From Christensenella sp. (GTDB lineage Bacteria; Bacillota; Clostridia; Christensenellales; Maliibacteriaceae), in assembly GCA_019420085.1 (NCBI GenBank), contig JAHZHV010000120.1, positions 1,135-8,489 on the forward strand: a DNA stretch of 7,355 bases, read 5' to 3'. Positions 5,689 through 7,355 of this stretch are shown here, piece by piece. A model generated the notes under the pieces. It worked only from the letters and a program-made list of their open reading frames with translations. It did not search any database and was not told the DNA's origin. Each line of letters begins with the position of its first letter. Within the stretch, counting starts at the first letter, position 1. A program made the position numbers and the translations under genes.

Positions 5689-6744
5689 GTGAATTGGTTT
5701 GGAAATCAGGATATCGGCATTGATCTTGGAACGGCAAGCGTGCTGGTTTATGTAAAAAATAAGGGCATTGTGCTCAATGAACCGTCTGTTTTGGCAATGG
5801 ATGTGGAAACAGGGCGGATCCTTGCTGTGGGAGAGGAAGCAAGGCGTATGCTGGGTCGCACGCCTGAGCGCATCGCTGCGATTCGTCCGCTTCGTGACGG
5901 TGTGATCTCTGATTACGATGTGACGGAACGCATGCTGCGCTATTTTGTAAAGAAAGTTGTGGGGCAGCGGCTGATCTTCCGGCCGCGTGTTGTGGTCTGT
6001 GTGCCGGCGGGCGTGACAGAGGTCGAACGCCGCAGTGTGATTGACGCAACGATTGATGCGGGCGCGCGGGATACGTATCTGATCGAGGAGCCGCTGGCGG
6101 CAGCGATTGGCGCAGGAATGGATATTGCAAAACCGTACGGCAGCATGGTCGTGGATATTGGCGGCGGCACGACTGACGTTGCAGTGATTTCCCTTTCGTC
6201 GCTGGTTGTTGCAGAGACCATCAAGGTTGCGGGCGATAAATTTGATGATGCAATCATGCGGCACATGCGCCGCAGGCATAATCTGCTCATCGGAGAGCGA
6301 ACCGCAGAGGAAATCAAAAAAAATGTCGGCTGCGCATTTCCGCGCAGAGAGACGATCTATATGGAAGTGACAGGCCGCAATCTTTTGAATGGATTGCCCA
6401 ATACTGTCAGTGTCGGCAGTGATGAAATGATCGATGCACTGGAGGAACCGCTTGCCAGCATCATAGAGGCGATTTGTCTGGTGCTGGAACGCACACCGCC
6501 GGAACTTGCTTCTGATATCAGCCAGCGCGGCATTGTCATGACGGGCGGCGGCGCGCTGTTGTATGGGTTGGATCGGTTGATCAGCGAACATACAAAGGTT
6601 CCCTGTTATGTGGCAGAGGATGCAATATCCTGCGTTGCAATTGGCACGGGACGCGCGTTGGAGAGCATTGACGTTTTCAGTGATAATTTAATTTCCGGTC
6701 GCGAACATTTAAAACGCAGGTACCGTAATAAAAGCGAATTATGA
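5689..6744 (+). CDS. mreB: Rod shape-determining actin homologue MreB/Mbl
   Basis: This actin-like ATPase polymerises on the inner face of the membrane and guides the elongation machinery that builds lateral peptidoglycan. The 351-residue protein is full length. It has phosphate 1 DLGTAS (12-17), the interdomain glutamate in IEEPLAAAIGAG (E134), phosphate 2 DIGGGTTD (156-163) and the adenosine motif MTGGGALL (284-291). KNKGIVLNEPSV, AVGEEARRM and LLIGERTAEEIK resemble B. subtilis Mbl more than MreB. In Bacillus mbl sits next to spoIIID, which also occurs in this window, so Mbl is a reasonable alternative name. The start is GTG with AAGGTGAGG 7 bases upstream. The C-terminus has a short basic extension (HLKRRYRNKSEL). 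It is a single-gene unit, since mreC and mreD do not follow and a terminator closes it. Confidence 0.95.
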   Translation: MNWFGNQDIGIDLGTASVLVYVKNKGIVLNEPSVLAMDVETGRILAVGEEARRMLGRTPERIAAIRPLRDGVISDYDVTERMLRYFVKKVVGQRLIFRPRVVVCVPAGVTEVERRSVIDATIDAGARDTYLIEEPLAAAIGAGMDIAKPYGSMVVDIGGGTTDVAVISLSSLVVAETIKVAGDKFDDAIMRHMRRRHNLLIGERTAEEIKKNVGCAFPRRETIYMEVTGRNLLNGLPNTVSVGSDEMIDALEEPLASIIEAICLVLERTPPELASDISQRGIVMTGGGALLYGLDRLISEHTKVPCYVAEDAISCVAIGTGRALESIDVFSDNLISGREHLKRRYRNKSEL

Positions 6745-6750
6745 AAAATT

Positions 6751-6771
6751 GCGGTTTTTGTTCGAAACCGC
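6751..6771. repeat. Hairpin just after mreB/mbl
   Basis: The 7-bp arms GCGGTTT (6751-6757) and AAACCGC (6765-6771) enclose a 7-base loop. On the plus strand no T-run follows. On the minus strand it is followed by AATTTTTC, so it would work better as a terminator for transcription entering from the right. No minus-strand gene is visible there. Confidence 0.5.
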
Positions 6772-6775
6772 ATTG

Positions 6776-6819
6776 AAAAAAAGCTTCCTCGAAAGGCATT
6801 TGCTGCAGGAAGCTTTTTT
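6776..6819 (+). terminator. Rho-independent terminator of mreB/mbl
   Basis: The arms AGCTTCCT (6782-6789) and AGGAAGCT (6807-6814) are preceded by an A-run that extends the pairing and followed by six T residues (6814-6819). The stem is complementary over about 14 bases including A-T pairs, so it may act in both directions. Confidence 0.9.
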
Positions 6820-6830
6820 GATATTTGTGC

Positions 6831-6860
6831 GCATGATTTTTCCCTGAATATGGCATGCTA
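6831..6860 (+). promoter_or_regulatory. Possible SigG (forespore) promoter
   Basis: GCATG (6831-6835) and CATGCTA (6854-6860) are exactly 18 bases apart, as in SigG promoters (GHATR, N18, CATWHTA). The -35 matches fully and the -10 has one mismatch. Transcription would begin just before the GGGGGGAG ribosome site of the next gene. No better SigA promoter is seen in this 70-base gap. Confidence 0.4.
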
Positions 6861-6887
6861 ATGAAAAAACGGGGGGAGATCGTGAAA

Positions 6888-7355
6888 ATGATGGAACAGA
6901 AGAAAAAGATAATGGTGCATTTTATGCAGGACAGCGCTGCGCCTGCGCTTCTTTGCGGGTTGTTTTGTACGCTGCTTGCAACGGCCACTTTGTTTCATTG
7001 TCGCAGTTTCAGTGTGAAAATGATGTTTTTGCTTGGTTTGTTATGCCTGGTGTTTGGTGCTGTAAAGCTGCGTGCGGCAATTCGAACGGATCAGAGCCTG
7101 GCAACGGTACTGGGCAGTGTCTATTTTGTTGTTTTCGGCGCAATCATGCTTTTGGCAAATATTGGCGGCGTCATATTTTCATCCCGCGTATTGGGTACGA
7201 TGCTCTTTTTGTATGGTGCCGTACGCGTTACATGTGCTGTCTTTGAAAAAAGCGGTGATGTCGGGACGCTTGTTAACGGCTGTGTGCAGATCGCGATGGG
7301 AAGCTGCCTTGTCCTTTTTGCGGGAGAAAATGGAATTTTGGCTGCGCTTGCAGTA
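6888..7355 (+). CDS. Partial multi-spanning membrane protein, possibly HdeD/DUF308-like
   Basis: The reading frame is open for 156 codons and runs off the window, so the C-terminus is missing. After a basic start (MMEQKKKIM) there are about five hydrophobic segments, at residues about 19-37, 42-60, 72-92, 99-119 and 128-146. Short polar loops separate them (KLRAAIRTDQS; FEKSGDVGT). The repeating glycine-rich pattern (GSVYFVVFGAIMLLANIGG, then GTMLFLYGAVRVTCAVF, then GCVQIAMGSCLVLFAG) recalls HdeD/DUF308-type small membrane proteins, but this is a loose resemblance. The ATG at 6888 has GGGGAG 9 bases upstream. The in-frame GTG at 6882 (3 bases away) and ATG at 6861 (no ribosome site) are less likely. 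It follows the mreB/mbl terminator, so it is a separate unit, possibly read by SigG in the forespore. Confidence 0.75.
   Translation, partial: MMEQKKKIMVHFMQDSAAPALLCGLFCTLLATATLFHCRSFSVKMMFLLGLLCLVFGAVKLRAAIRTDQSLATVLGSVYFVVFGAIMLLANIGGVIFSSRVLGTMLFLYGAVRVTCAVFEKSGDVGTLVNGCVQIAMGSCLVLFAGENGILAALAV

Noticed and set aside
5494..6591. Long minus-strand open frame joined to the N-terminus of cwlJ.
   Set aside because: It overlaps mreB/mbl antisense along its length, has a His/Cys/Arg-rich composition with no family motif, and lies upstream of the cwlJ ribosome site and SigE promoter.

Overview
The window comes from an endospore-forming Firmicute, most likely a Clostridia-type anaerobe (class-level placement is inference). 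It carries the sporulation regulator SpoIIID, the CwlJ-GerQ spore-germination pair and an MreB/Mbl actin, together with a T-box riboswitch and promoters that fit SigA, SigE and perhaps SigG. There are no mobile elements, CRISPR arrays, rRNA or tRNA genes. The frames are closed and lie between clear terminators, so this looks like ordinary chromosomal core with one less familiar gene.

Left part (1-2251, minus strand): spoIIID (24-269) has its own SigE-like promoter. It is separated by a strong terminator (368-409) from a TrpB2-type tryptophan synthase beta gene (479-1858). That gene is preceded by a complete T-box leader (1927-2215) driven by a near-consensus SigA promoter. The leader has a TGG (Trp) specifier triplet and a TGGC acceptor-pairing sequence matching the G73 discriminator of bacterial tRNA-Trp. 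The enzyme is therefore predicted to be made when charged tRNA-Trp is scarce.

Middle part (2275-4534, plus strand): a SigA promoter back-to-back with the trpB2 promoter drives a 705-residue protein of unknown function. It has a degenerate TIR-like domain, a Sel1-like repeat and TPR-like helices. It ends at a perfect 14-bp bidirectional terminator shared with the convergent gerQ.

Right part (4552-7355): cwlJ and gerQ form a minus-strand operon with 18 bp between them, read from a promoter whose -10 is a full SigE match. CwlJ appears to start at CTG. Its GerQ partner carries a glutamine/methionine-rich tail after the conserved domain rather than before it. Divergent from cwlJ is an MreB/Mbl gene on the plus strand with its own SigA promoter and terminator. 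The window ends inside a small multi-spanning membrane protein that may be read from a SigG-like promoter.

Taken together, mother-cell genes (spoIIID, cwlJ, gerQ) are interspersed with the cell-shape gene and two unrelated vegetative units. The trpB2 control and the TIR-like/Sel1/TPR protein are the most informative individual items. I see no clear sign of a wholly new multi-gene system.
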